A stretch of 44,627 nt of DNA. It comes from a bacterium (GTDB taxonomy: Bacteria > Patescibacteriota > Minisyncoccia > UBA6257 > JAGOQP01). Every line of letters starts with the position of its first letter. Position 1 is the first letter of the stretch. The stretch lies in assembly GCA_021844025.1 (NCBI GenBank), contig JAKBUF010000004.1, positions 1 to 44,627 on the forward strand, given 5' to 3'. Under the pieces are notes generated by a model, which worked only from the letters and a program-made list of their open reading frames with translations, was not told the DNA's origin and ran no database searches. Both the position numbers and the translations under genes were made by a program. Shown piece after piece: positions 36,710-44,627 of the stretch.

Positions 36710-37228
36710 ATGATCATTCTTCTAGGTACGACCAGTGAACAAAAAATAAATATTGCCAAGCGATTTTTTAAAGACAAGAACATCACTGTTAATTTTGTGC
36801 CTACTGAGGTTAATTCGGATATATCTGACCAACCTTTTGGAGAAGACCTTATTATACAAGGTTCCATTAATCGGGCGCGTAATGCTGTGCAAGATACCAA
36901 TAATTACGACCTTTCTATTGGATTTGAGGGTGGTATTGGTAAAACAGATACAACGGGGTATTATCTATGTGTCGCCTCTATACTAGATGCTCAGAAAAAT
37001 ATATATACTGGAGTGAGTAGAAAAAATCCTATTCCTGATCAAGTTATGCAGCAAGTGAAAAACGGAGCATACTTCGCTACCGTTATTAGAGAATTTGAGA
37101 AGGATATTTCAAACGAGAGTGCAGAATTACAAAGATTAGTTTCTGAACTTATTCATCGCACCGAGAGTTTTTTAGAGGCGCTTGATCTTGCGTGGGTGCA
37201 ATATAAAAATAGCCCTTATTTTAAATAA
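36710..37228 (+). CDS. DUF84/YjjX-like inosine/xanthosine triphosphatase
   Basis: MIILLGTTSEQKINIAKRFF...SINRARNAVQDTNNYDLSIGFEGGI. Confidence 0.75.
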   Translation: MIILLGTTSEQKINIAKRFFKDKNITVNFVPTEVNSDISDQPFGEDLIIQGSINRARNAVQDTNNYDLSIGFEGGIGKTDTTGYYLCVASILDAQKNIYTGVSRKNPIPDQVMQQVKNGAYFATVIREFEKDISNESAELQRLVSELIHRTESFLEALDLAWVQYKNSPYFK

Positions 37229-37234
37229 ATAGTT

Positions 37235-37819
37235 ATGATTCAAGAACACAAAGGGAAACGGCTATTTATTACTGGAATTCCCGCATCGGGAAAGTCTTAC
37301 TTAGCAAAAACTTTGGCAGAAAAAACAGATGGTATTGCGGTCGCGCTTGATGGTTTGCGGATGAATTTTTTAAAAGATGATCGCTATAAACAATGGATAC
37401 TTTTTTATTTTAATCAGGATGAAGCAAAATATCTTACCCAAACCCCTCCGGACGAGTTATGGAATAATGTAGTAAGGCAGTCCGAAGAATTATGGCCTAT
37501 TTTTCTTAATGGTATAGAACAGCACAAAAACGAAACCCGCCCGGTTATTTTTGAGTGTGTGAATTTATTACCACATATTGCAAAACGAGAACTGTATTTT
37601 CCGGGTTTGGTTATGTTGGGGGATTCGTTTGAGACTATTTTAGACCGGAATAAAAAAGATCCTCGGTGGGGGAAAACGGAAGAACTACAAGAACTAGAGG
37701 TTAAAGAATTTTTTTATGTACAACGCCCGCGATATAAATTAGAAGCGGAAAAATATGGGTATCTGACTTTTGAACACTACCAAGATGCTTTGCAAGAGGG
37801 ATCAAGATTACTTGTTTAG
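37235..37819 (+). CDS. P-loop kinase/ATPase-like protein
   Basis: GKRLFITGIPASGKSYLAKTLAEKTDGIAVALDGLRMNFL (Walker A GIPASGKS). Confidence 0.7.
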   Translation: MIQEHKGKRLFITGIPASGKSYLAKTLAEKTDGIAVALDGLRMNFLKDDRYKQWILFYFNQDEAKYLTQTPPDELWNNVVRQSEELWPIFLNGIEQHKNETRPVIFECVNLLPHIAKRELYFPGLVMLGDSFETILDRNKKDPRWGKTEELQELEVKEFFYVQRPRYKLEAEKYGYLTFEHYQDALQEGSRLLV

Positions 37820-37831
37820 TCTATAATTGAA

Positions 37832-38536
37832 TTATACTTTCCATTCAGCGTGCTCGTGTGGGTTTTCTTTCATGTATATACACGCTTTTTCACAGGTTAT
37901 TTTAAAATCATTTGTTTCTGTATACCATTCTCATATTTTTGCGCGAAGATTTTTGTGTTCTTGATATCCGAAATCGGTATCAATAAGCAGATCTTTGAAC
38001 CACGTATTAAGCAGAGTAGTGAATGCTTCTTTAATGTCCCATATATAATTCTCTTCAACGCCCTGTTTTTTACAGAAATCCCACCATTGTTCATGAAAAA
38101 AGATATGCATGATTTCGTGCATAGCAGTCGCGGTATTTCTAAAGGTGCTTGCGTGCGTGCTGGTAGCAAACCATTTCTCTTTATTATTATATCCGCATCC
38201 GTAGCGAATGCTTAAAAATGAATTGATGGTTTCTACGTCATACCACGATTCTAATTGCATTTTTGAATACAATTTTTCAAAGAAACTTTCTTCAATAGAA
38301 TTCCAATATGACTGTAGGGGAGTGAGAATAAGGGGTTTTATATGCTCTTTCTGTTTCCACTACCCGTCTATATACGCAATGAGTTGTTCATCGGTTGGGT
38401 TATTTCCAATCTCTCGTATAATTTTGTTTATCTCTCCGTCCGAATCTCTTCCCTTATGTGCTATCTCAAGGCCTATTCTAATATTTTCGATATCTTTTTT
38501 AATATCATATTGAAATTGTACGTGGGGGTAATTCAT
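37832..38536 (-). pseudogene. HExxH metallopeptidase-like gene interrupted by in-frame TAG and TGA
   Basis: One frame from ATG 38536 to TAA 37832-37834: MNYPHVQFQYDIKKDIENIRIGLEIAHKG...IAYIDG[TAG 38360-38362]WKQKEHIKPLILTPLQSYWNSIEESFF...TAMHEIMHIFFHEQWW...YQEHKNLRAKI[TGA 37931-37933]EWYTETNDFKITCEKACIYMKENPHEHAEWKV*. Confidence 0.75.
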
Positions 38537-38742
38537 GGTCTAATTATAGCTTGATATATACAAAAAATAAATTTCTTGGATACAGAGAAAATAACAATAT
38601 AAAATATCTCGTTACAGTGAGGTATCTTGCGCGTCTCTCCCAGACTGTCCGGTATTGACATAATTGCTTGTATATTTTCTGTATGTGCTATATACTTGAG
38701 AGTAGTTATTTTAAAATTGAAAATTTATTAGTGGAGGTATTT

Positions 38743-39723
38743 GTGAATTGGATATTATTTATTACTAATAGTCTTGATGTGCACGCTGATGTCGTGCAAA
38801 AGCTTCTTTTAGAGAGGGGTGAGGATGTTATTCGTTTAAACACAGACTCTTTTTCTTCCGATAGGTTTAGATTGGTTTTTAATATTCATCAAGGAGAAAA
38901 CTCTCTTTCTTTTCTTGGGAAAAGGGTGAATCTTGCTGAAATTAAAAGTGTTTGGTATAGAAGACCTGAGTCCTTACAAACTAATATTTCTCACTCTGGT
39001 CAGAATGAGTTTGCTCAAAGAGAACTTAAGGAATTATTATTTCAGCTTTATTTTAATCTTCCGAACTCTTTTTGGGTTAGTGATTATATCTCACTAGAGA
39101 AATCGAGACGCAAATACTCTCAGTTATTAACTGCTCATAGCTGTGGCTTCTTTATTCCGAAAACCTGTATAACTAATGATCCCGATGAAGCTAAACGGTT
39201 CTTTGCGGAGTGTAATGAAAACATGATATATAAAACATTACACTTACCAATCATCCAACCGGATAAAAGTAATGAGAAGACGTTAGGAGTTCCAACTAGT
39301 CTTGTTACTAATAATCTTATAAACCAAATAAGTTTAATAACCGCAACCGGGGGGATATTTCAGGAATATGTTGAGAAGGATTATGAAATTAGAGTTACGG
39401 TTATAGGTAATCAGATTTTTTCTGCGAGAATTGATTCTCAAAATGATCTATCATCTAAGGTTGATTGGAGAGACGGAGTTTTCTACGGGAAGACCGACGT
39501 CTATGCTCATAAACTTCCAGCGGAAGTAGAGCAACGCTGTTTTGATGTTACAAAAAAGATGGGATTAAATTTCGGGGCGTTGGATCTTATAAAAACCCCC
39601 GATGGTGAATATTTTTTTCTAGAAATAAACCCAAATGGCCAATGGTTATGGATAGAGGAGTTAACAGGGCAACCGCTGGTTTGTACTATGGCGGATTTGC
39701 TTTCTAAACCACCATCAAAATAA
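38743..39723 (+). CDS. MvdD/graspetide-type ATP-grasp ligase
   Basis: GTG start after GGAGG. ILFITNSLDVHADVVQKLLLERGEDVIRLNTDSF, SVWYRRPESL, FQEYVEKDYEIRVTVIGNQIFSARIDSQ, YFFLEINPNGQWLWIEELTGQP. Confidence 0.9.
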   Translation: MNWILFITNSLDVHADVVQKLLLERGEDVIRLNTDSFSSDRFRLVFNIHQGENSLSFLGKRVNLAEIKSVWYRRPESLQTNISHSGQNEFAQRELKELLFQLYFNLPNSFWVSDYISLEKSRRKYSQLLTAHSCGFFIPKTCITNDPDEAKRFFAECNENMIYKTLHLPIIQPDKSNEKTLGVPTSLVTNNLINQISLITATGGIFQEYVEKDYEIRVTVIGNQIFSARIDSQNDLSSKVDWRDGVFYGKTDVYAHKLPAEVEQRCFDVTKKMGLNFGALDLIKTPDGEYFFLEINPNGQWLWIEELTGQPLVCTMADLLSKPPSK

Positions 39724-39741
39724 ATAGAAAGGAGTGTAGAT

Positions 39742-39879
39742 ATGGAAAAAGAACAAATAATTGAGGTCTTTGCTCTATTGGTAGCAAAAGAGGATCCTCA
39801 AGATCTTTCTCCCAAAGATGTCCACGGATCGTATTCCAAGTCGACATACAAGGGTACCGACAGAGATGATTCTGACTAA
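39742..39879 (+). CDS. Putative graspetide precursor peptide (45 aa)
   Basis: RBS AAAGGAG, then MEKEQIIEVFALLVAKEDPQDLSPKDVHGSYSKSTYKGTDRDDSD*. S/T/K- and D-rich C-terminal core, directly after the ATP-grasp gene. Not in the ORF track. Confidence 0.8.
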   Translation: MEKEQIIEVFALLVAKEDPQDLSPKDVHGSYSKSTYKGTDRDDSD

Positions 39880-39907
39880 AGAATAGTTAGTTTCTTGCCT
39901 CTTTGAT

Positions 39908-39940
39908 AGTGCACCAGAGAAATTTGGTGCATTTTTTTAG
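39908..39940 (+). terminator. Rho-independent terminator after precursor gene
   Basis: TGCACCA GAGAAATT TGGTGCA TTTTTTT. Confidence 0.75.
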
Positions 39941-39961
39941 GTAGTGGGGTATTATATACCT

Positions 39962-40621
39962 ATGTTATTGTTAACTAAAAAACAGAGAAATAACTTTTCA
40001 AAAATACAACTATTTATTGTTGGAGAAATGCATGGCGCGAAAGAGAATATAAGAATTATTAAGGAACTTGTTAATATTCTCGATATTAATATTATCTGTT
40101 TTGAATTAGAAACAAAGTGGAACAAAGAATTTGCTCATTTTAATCGTAATAATTTTTTGTATAAATTAAAAAAGGAGCAGTGGATTTTGGATTCAGGTCT
40201 TTTTTCTTTGTCTCATGTTAACTTAGTCTCTTGGCTTTTAAGGCGCAAGAAGAGTGTGTGTGCTGTTCGTAAAGAGAAGAAAGATTGGAATGTATCGGAA
40301 AAAGAAACGGCATTGTATATTAATTCTCTTGCGCGGAAAAATCGGCCAGAGAGAATACTTGTTATTGTTGGTAATTCGCATGCTAGGAAAGGAACGTTTA
40401 CTTCAAAAGATGAATTTGGTAAAAAATATATTTATAAACCAATGCGTCTTTTTTTAAAAGATAAGGCTGTTAGTTTTTTGGTACGATATAGTAACTCTGT
40501 GGCCTATAATTTTGGAGCGATAGATCTTAAGGATGATGTTGCTTACAAAAAACTAGAAGGTTTATCTATGAGAGTAATTCCCTCGTCTAATAGTAGTTTC
40601 GAATATGATATTCTCGTATAA
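39962..40621 (+). CDS. ChaN/TraB-like (GExHG) protein, possible metal-dependent hydrolase
   Basis: LFIVGEMHGAKENIRIIKELVNILDINIICFELETKWNKE...RPERILVIVGNSHARKGTF. Confidence 0.5.
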   Translation: MLLLTKKQRNNFSKIQLFIVGEMHGAKENIRIIKELVNILDINIICFELETKWNKEFAHFNRNNFLYKLKKEQWILDSGLFSLSHVNLVSWLLRRKKSVCAVRKEKKDWNVSEKETALYINSLARKNRPERILVIVGNSHARKGTFTSKDEFGKKYIYKPMRLFLKDKAVSFLVRYSNSVAYNFGAIDLKDDVAYKKLEGLSMRVIPSSNSSFEYDILV

Positions 40622-40648
40622 TATTTGGTTTACCTTGGGTTACACAAT

Positions 40649-41494
40649 ATGATAAACCGAGAGCTTGAAAAAATATATAACAAGATTGTTGATGTTTATC
40701 CATTTCTCAGTGAAAAGGAACGTATTGATTTTGAGAAAAAGGCAAAAAATCTTATAAAGAAAACTCTGTTTAGTAAGAAGGGTGTTGGTTTCCTGTTAAA
40801 CCTTTTAAAAAATCCGCACGCATATTTATGGGTATGGAAAAAACCATCACTAGCCAAAATAAGAAAAAAAAGAAAGGTTTTATCTAAAATAGAAAATAGA
40901 ACTCTCAGCCTTACCATACCTTCGTGGTCTGGAGAGTTAGGAGTTTTAGATAAGAAATTAATAGATATATGTGTAAAAAATATTGAGAGATATGATGGCA
41001 TACTTATTGATGTCCGCAATAATCAAGGGGGGAATTCCCGCATAGCTCATAGCTTTGCCAGTATCTTTTTTAAGACCCCGTGTGTCTATGGGAAATTTAT
41101 AAAAAGAAAAGAGGGGGGTAAATTATTTTCTGTTACGGCGGTGCTTCAACCAAACAGTGAAATTTATCTTGATAAGCCAATAGTTATTCTTACTTCGAAT
41201 AAATGTTTTAGTTCCAACGAGTTATTTTTGGCTCCATTCAAAGTTTCGGGTAGAGCAATTCTAATAGGAGAAAAAACACGGGGAGGGAGTGGAAATCCGA
41301 TGCAAGAAGAAGTGAATCTAGGACATAAAAAGATTATTGTTCTGATTCCAACCTGGAGATTCTTTTTGGCGCGAAACAATGATCCTATAGAAAAAACAAA
41401 AATTAATCCAGATATTATATATAAAAAAAAGAATATACTTAATTTTGCTGTGAAATATTTGCAGGAAAAATCCAGTCACAGCAAGTCTTCTTAA
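40649..41494 (+). CDS. S41-family (C-terminal processing) peptidase-like protein
   Basis: YDGILIDVRNNQGGNSRIAHSFASIFF, IVILTSNKCFSSNELFLAPFKVSGRAILIGEKTRGGSGNP (Ser/Lys motifs). Confidence 0.82.
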   Translation: MINRELEKIYNKIVDVYPFLSEKERIDFEKKAKNLIKKTLFSKKGVGFLLNLLKNPHAYLWVWKKPSLAKIRKKRKVLSKIENRTLSLTIPSWSGELGVLDKKLIDICVKNIERYDGILIDVRNNQGGNSRIAHSFASIFFKTPCVYGKFIKRKEGGKLFSVTAVLQPNSEIYLDKPIVILTSNKCFSSNELFLAPFKVSGRAILIGEKTRGGSGNPMQEEVNLGHKKIIVLIPTWRFFLARNNDPIEKTKINPDIIYKKKNILNFAVKYLQEKSSHSKSS

Positions 41495-41566
41495 ATGGTA
41501 ATGTATCAATTTTATTAGGTGAGTTAGTGATATTATGTAAGGTATTAGAAGTAACACAAAAATAAT

Positions 41567-41848
41567 ATGGAAAATGTTGAGAAAAAGAACTTATCCATAG
41601 ATATAGATGCCTATTACGAAAAAAATGCAAAACAAGAAGGGTGGAATAAAGAAGATTTCACAAAAATAGTTTTAGAACTCCAATCAATGGATCGAGAACA
41701 ACTCGTATTCCTCTGCAAACAACCCAATATCAAATTAACTTTCACATCAAGTAATTGGGAGAATACGGTCCCCGAAGAAGAGATGATTCTTGCTCTTATT
41801 GCTGATTGTAATCCGCAAATATTAAAGGACACTGTAGAAAAATTATAG
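41567..41848 (+). CDS. Hypothetical 93-aa protein
   Basis: ORF MENVEKKNLSIDIDAYYEKNAKQEGWNKEDFTKIVLELQSMDREQLVFLCKQPNIKLTFTSSNWENTVPEEEMILALIADCNPQILKDTVEKL. Confidence 0.55.
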   Translation: MENVEKKNLSIDIDAYYEKNAKQEGWNKEDFTKIVLELQSMDREQLVFLCKQPNIKLTFTSSNWENTVPEEEMILALIADCNPQILKDTVEKL

Positions 41849-41950
41849 TAGTGAAGAAGGTATTTGATGCCGTTTTGGGTGGGGATTTTGTTGTAAAATT
41901 AAATCTTGACTCACTCTATTTTATCTGTGCATAAGTTTTGGTAAAAGTTC

Positions 41951-41978
41951 AAAAACTCCCTATAAATAGGGAGTTTTT
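41951..41978 (+). terminator. Rho-independent terminator
   Basis: AAAAACTCCCTAT AAAT AGGGAGTTTTT. Confidence 0.8.
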
Positions 41979-42275
41979 GTGTGCCGAAGGGGTCTTGACA
42001 AATATACTTGCGTATTTTTGGTAGATGGTGTATAATATAGGTAGTAAATTATAAAACTTCGCGCGTCTGTTCTCTCAAGAATAATGTGCGTTGTATAGGG
42101 AAAATTGCCTTGCCCCGTTTCTTGAGTGCTATATACTTCTTAGTGGGTGTTAAGGTAAACAAGATAGGCTCCCTTTGATATGAAGTTATATGCTTCATAA
42201 TCAAGTAATGGGGTTTATTTTCTGTATTCCTGTGAAAAATTAAATTTGAAAAAGAAAAATAAATAGGAGTATAAA

Positions 42276-43196
42276 ATGAAAACAACAAAATTGTTTTTTG
42301 TTTTGGCTTCTGTCTTGATTTTTATTGTGTTGTTGCCAAGTCTTGTTTTTTCTCAAACCACCCAAAGTACTGCGGATCCGCAGAACGACTGGGTAGACAC
42401 CAATTCGTGGGTTGCATCTATTCCTCGGGCTCCATTCTATCAACAGAAGGTATATCTTTATAACGATGCTAGGAAGCATTATCCGGTGCTCGTATTTGAG
42501 CAGATGGACAGTAGTGTGACTATTGACGGAGCTACTTATTCTCAATACTACTACACCAGGACCAATTTCAATACCCCGAGCTCAATGCCTGCATATGTTG
42601 AAGTTGAGGGATGTATAGAAAATATCTCAACAAACCCCGATATTCAGATACGTCTGTCCGTTTATTTTGCTAATAGTAAAACGGGAGAATGGTCTGAGTC
42701 TGGAACACAGGTCATTTCAACCGATTGGAAAAAATATATATTTGATTTTAACAGACCGAGTGTTATGAAAAAATATAATATTTTTTCAATTACTGTTGGG
42801 ATGTATCCTGCGAATGGTAGGAGGGTGTTTTCGAAGGTGGGGTTGTATCAAATTAATTACTATGATCCCTCTATGAATCTCACGTGGAACTATAATCTTA
42901 TCACCGATGTTCCACGTGGAACCTCAACTCCAACCGAGTTTAAACTTGAACAAAACTACCCCAATCCATTTAATCCGGTAACAATTATAAAGTTCAAAGT
43001 TCCAAGTTCTCAAGTGGTGACTTTGAAAATCTATGACTTACTGGGCAGAGAAGTTGCTACTCTGGTGAATGAAGAAAAAGCTCCGGGTAGCTACGAAGTT
43101 AAATTTGACGGAAGCAATCTTGCAAGTGGGATGTATATCTACCAATTGCAAGCGGGCAATATGGTCATCAGCAAGAAGATGATGTTGATGAAGTAA
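42276..43196 (+). CDS. Secreted protein with C-terminal T9SS type A-like sorting domain
   Basis: Signal peptide ...LIFIVLLPSLVFSQ. C-terminus FKLEQNYPNPFNPVTIIKFKVPSSQVVTLKIYDLLGREVATLVNEEKAPGSYEVKFDGSNLASGMYIYQLQAGNMVISKKMMLMK. Confidence 0.9.
   Translation: MKTTKLFFVLASVLIFIVLLPSLVFSQTTQSTADPQNDWVDTNSWVASIPRAPFYQQKVYLYNDARKHYPVLVFEQMDSSVTIDGATYSQYYYTRTNFNTPSSMPAYVEVEGCIENISTNPDIQIRLSVYFANSKTGEWSESGTQVISTDWKKYIFDFNRPSVMKKYNIFSITVGMYPANGRRVFSKVGLYQINYYDPSMNLTWNYNLITDVPRGTSTPTEFKLEQNYPNPFNPVTIIKFKVPSSQVVTLKIYDLLGREVATLVNEEKAPGSYEVKFDGSNLASGMYIYQLQAGNMVISKKMMLMK
42908..42923. promoter_or_regulatory. parS-like ParB-binding palindrome
   Basis: TGTTCCACGTGGAACC; perfect 14-bp palindrome GTTCCACGTGGAAC, close to the parS consensus TGTTTCACGTGAAACA / TGTTCCACGTGGAACA. 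Confidence 0.65.
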
Positions 43197-43268
43197 TTAA
43201 TTTGCAGTTTTCCCTTGTGGTGCGAGATGTGAATCTCATGCCACAAATGTTCTTTGGTTTTACAAAAT

Positions 43269-43296
43269 ATCCCTATCATTTGGTAGGGATTTTTTG
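43269..43296 (+). terminator. Rho-independent terminator
   Basis: ATCCCTA TCATTTGG TAGGGAT TTTTTG. Confidence 0.75.
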
Positions 43297-43396
43297 TTTG
43301 TTGTATTTTTTGTTGTATGTTGTATGATATAAGTACGGTTATCGCGCGATAATCGAAGTAAATAATTGTTCTTTAACTTTCATGGAGGAACATATC

Positions 43397-43597
43397 ATGA
43401 AATCTCAGGGTTCTTCTGCCGTAACCGAAGAACAAACCTTGAAGGGTAAGGTAAATATCATCAAGCCGTTTCCATTGCTTTTTGCGGAGCACATGGAATC
43501 CAAAGGAATTCTTCGTCGGGGATTTGAGATTTATGACGATCCCACTACAGTTTCCACAACCGATGATCACGAAGATGCGGAAAGTGACGAATCTTGA
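43397..43597 (+). CDS. Putative graspetide precursor peptide (66 aa)
   Basis: MKSQGSSAVTEEQTLKGKVNIIKPFPLLFAEHMESKGILRRGFEIYDDPTTVSTTDDHEDAESDES. Microviridin-leader-like PFPLLFAEHME and a TT/ST plus D/E-rich C-terminal core; GGAGG upstream. Confidence 0.8.
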   Translation: MKSQGSSAVTEEQTLKGKVNIIKPFPLLFAEHMESKGILRRGFEIYDDPTTVSTTDDHEDAESDES

Positions 43598-43618
43598 TCT
43601 CGTGTCCTTGTGCAGTTT

Positions 43619-43645
43619 GAGGCGACCTAAGATCGCCTCTTTTTT
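43619..43645 (+). terminator. Rho-independent terminator after precursor
   Basis: GAGGCGA CCTAAGA TCGCCTC TTTTTT. Confidence 0.8.
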
Positions 43646-44322
43646 ATGAGAGGCAATGGACTTTCTGAATTAGCAAATAGTTCCCGGACCTTTTTTCCCC
43701 AAGGAGTTTTTTTGAATGATGCGGTGGTATCTTTTTGAAATAATCTCATTCCGATTGGTGCATACCTTCTCGATTTTTTAAATTGATTGGTTAGCCGATA
43801 AAAGTTCACTATATTTACGTATACTCCCCAATTTTTTTCATCCTCTCTAAGTCCTTTTTTTAACCACTGCTCTGCCTTCTTATATTCTCTTAACGATTCA
43901 TATACCAAGCCAACATTTTGAGTATATATTCCTTTTTTCCCCCGTTTTTGTGCAAACTTATATGCCTGCTGTACATAGAAAATTGCCCGTTTATTTTTTC
44001 TGTGCCACCAAACTCTTCCAATTCCCCATAATGCTTTATGTGAATGTGGATATTTTTTGAGAACCAGATGATAGATTTTTAATGCTTTTCTTTCAAGATC
44101 ACGTCGCGCCTTTTGATTTTTCATTTGTAGCGCATAATGGTCGTATAGTAATCCGAATTTGCACATCAATTCTTCATCAAAAACAGTAAGATGCTTTGAA
44201 AAATATTTCTCGAATTTTTTTACTCCATCCGCATATTTATATGTGTTCGTATAACTATCAAACACCCCTTTTAAATATTTATGATCTTTTTTTGAGATGA
44301 GTGTATTGACTATTTTTTCCAT
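43627..44322 (-). CDS. TPR-repeat-like protein
   Basis: KALKIYHLVLKKYPHSHKALWGIGRVWWHRKNKRAIFYVQQAYKFAQKRGKKGIYTQNVGLVYESLREYKKAEQWLKKGLREDEKNWGVYVNIVNFYRL. Confidence 0.8.
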   Translation of the reverse strand: MEKIVNTLISKKDHKYLKGVFDSYTNTYKYADGVKKFEKYFSKHLTVFDEELMCKFGLLYDHYALQMKNQKARRDLERKALKIYHLVLKKYPHSHKALWGIGRVWWHRKNKRAIFYVQQAYKFAQKRGKKGIYTQNVGLVYESLREYKKAEQWLKKGLREDEKNWGVYVNIVNFYRLTNQFKKSRRYAPIGMRLFQKDTTASFKKTPWGKKVRELFANSESPLPLIKKRRS

Positions 44323-44372
44323 ACGGTTTATTATATTTATAGCTATTTAAAACAAACTTATAGGAGCATGAA

Positions 44373-44627
44373 ATGAAAAATATTATCTTAATCGTTACTA
44401 GTTCTGAGGAACCTAACATTAAAAATGTTACTCCATTTCTTGAAAAAATGGAAGCGAAAATTGTTAGAGTAAACAACGATCTACTTTTTCACGATTATGA
44501 TCCCGTAACCTTTGGTCTTGTTAAAAATAATTGGATGTTATCTATCGGAGACGAGAGCATTTATCCATCTGATGTGAAGAGTATTTGGTATAGGAGACCC
44601 CATTTGCCAAAAATCAACGAATCGGTT
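44373..44627 (+). CDS. Second graspetide-type ATP-grasp ligase, N-terminal part (runs off window)
   Basis: RBS TAGGAG; MKNIILIVTSSEEPNIKNVTPFLEKMEAKIVRVNNDLLFHDYDPVTFGLVKNNWMLSIGDESIYPSDVKSIWYRRPHLPKINESV... Shares the S(V/I)WYRRP signature with the first ligase. Not in the ORF track. Confidence 0.85.
   Translation, partial: MKNIILIVTSSEEPNIKNVTPFLEKMEAKIVRVNNDLLFHDYDPVTFGLVKNNWMLSIGDESIYPSDVKSIWYRRPHLPKINESV

Noticed and set aside
37832-38536. Alternative genetic code (UGA = Gly, code 25) as explanation for the interrupted metallopeptidase
   Set aside because: One of the two stops is TAG, which code 25 does not reassign. The housekeeping genes read normally under the standard code.
1-44627. 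CRISPR arrays, cas genes, rRNA genes
   Set aside because: No regularly spaced repeats, Cas motifs or rRNA segments were seen on reading the window.

Overview
AT-rich bacterial window. Gene content and gene style (divergent rpoB/rpoC, argS, recG, rpsF-ssb-rpsR, parA/parB) suggest a Candidate Phyla Radiation / Patescibacteria genome; that assignment is inferred. Housekeeping blocks are interleaved with accessory modules. The strongest accessory signals, all read directly from sequence, are: (1) A complete diversity-generating retroelement (DGR) at 0.2-2.8 kb. The target gene's variable repeat (789-902) aligns without gaps to a template repeat (1261-1374) with 16 mismatches, 14 of them at template adenines. 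An antisense Avd-like gene and a DGR-type reverse transcriptase follow. (2) A free-standing NUMOD3/Vsr-like homing endonuclease gene (32924-33859) inserted into the 5' end of parA. It starts with parA's own first codons (MARVIAITNQK), and the downstream parA starts with a synonymously recoded copy (MARVIAITNAK), which suggests a natural cut-and-recoded-rescue element. (3) Two adjacent graspetide (omega-ester peptide) RiPP loci (38.7-39.9 kb and 43.4 kb to the window end), with ATP-grasp ligases and small precursors that share an IIxxFxLLxA leader motif. Both the 45-aa precursor and the truncated second ligase are absent from the supplied ORF track. (4) A PD-(D/E)xK/GxxExxY-like domain inserted in frame inside RecG. 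(5) A structured, covarying leader element upstream of both tRNA-Arg genes. (6) A copper/thiol island at 7.1-20.5 kb with a CsoR repressor and operator, a CPD-motif P-type ATPase, CcdA, YHS proteins and an IS200/IS605 TnpA. (7) A type IX secretion-type C-terminal sorting domain gene carrying a parS-like palindrome. (8) A metallopeptidase gene with two in-frame stops. No tools were run. Family names come from motif recognition and need HMM or structure checks.
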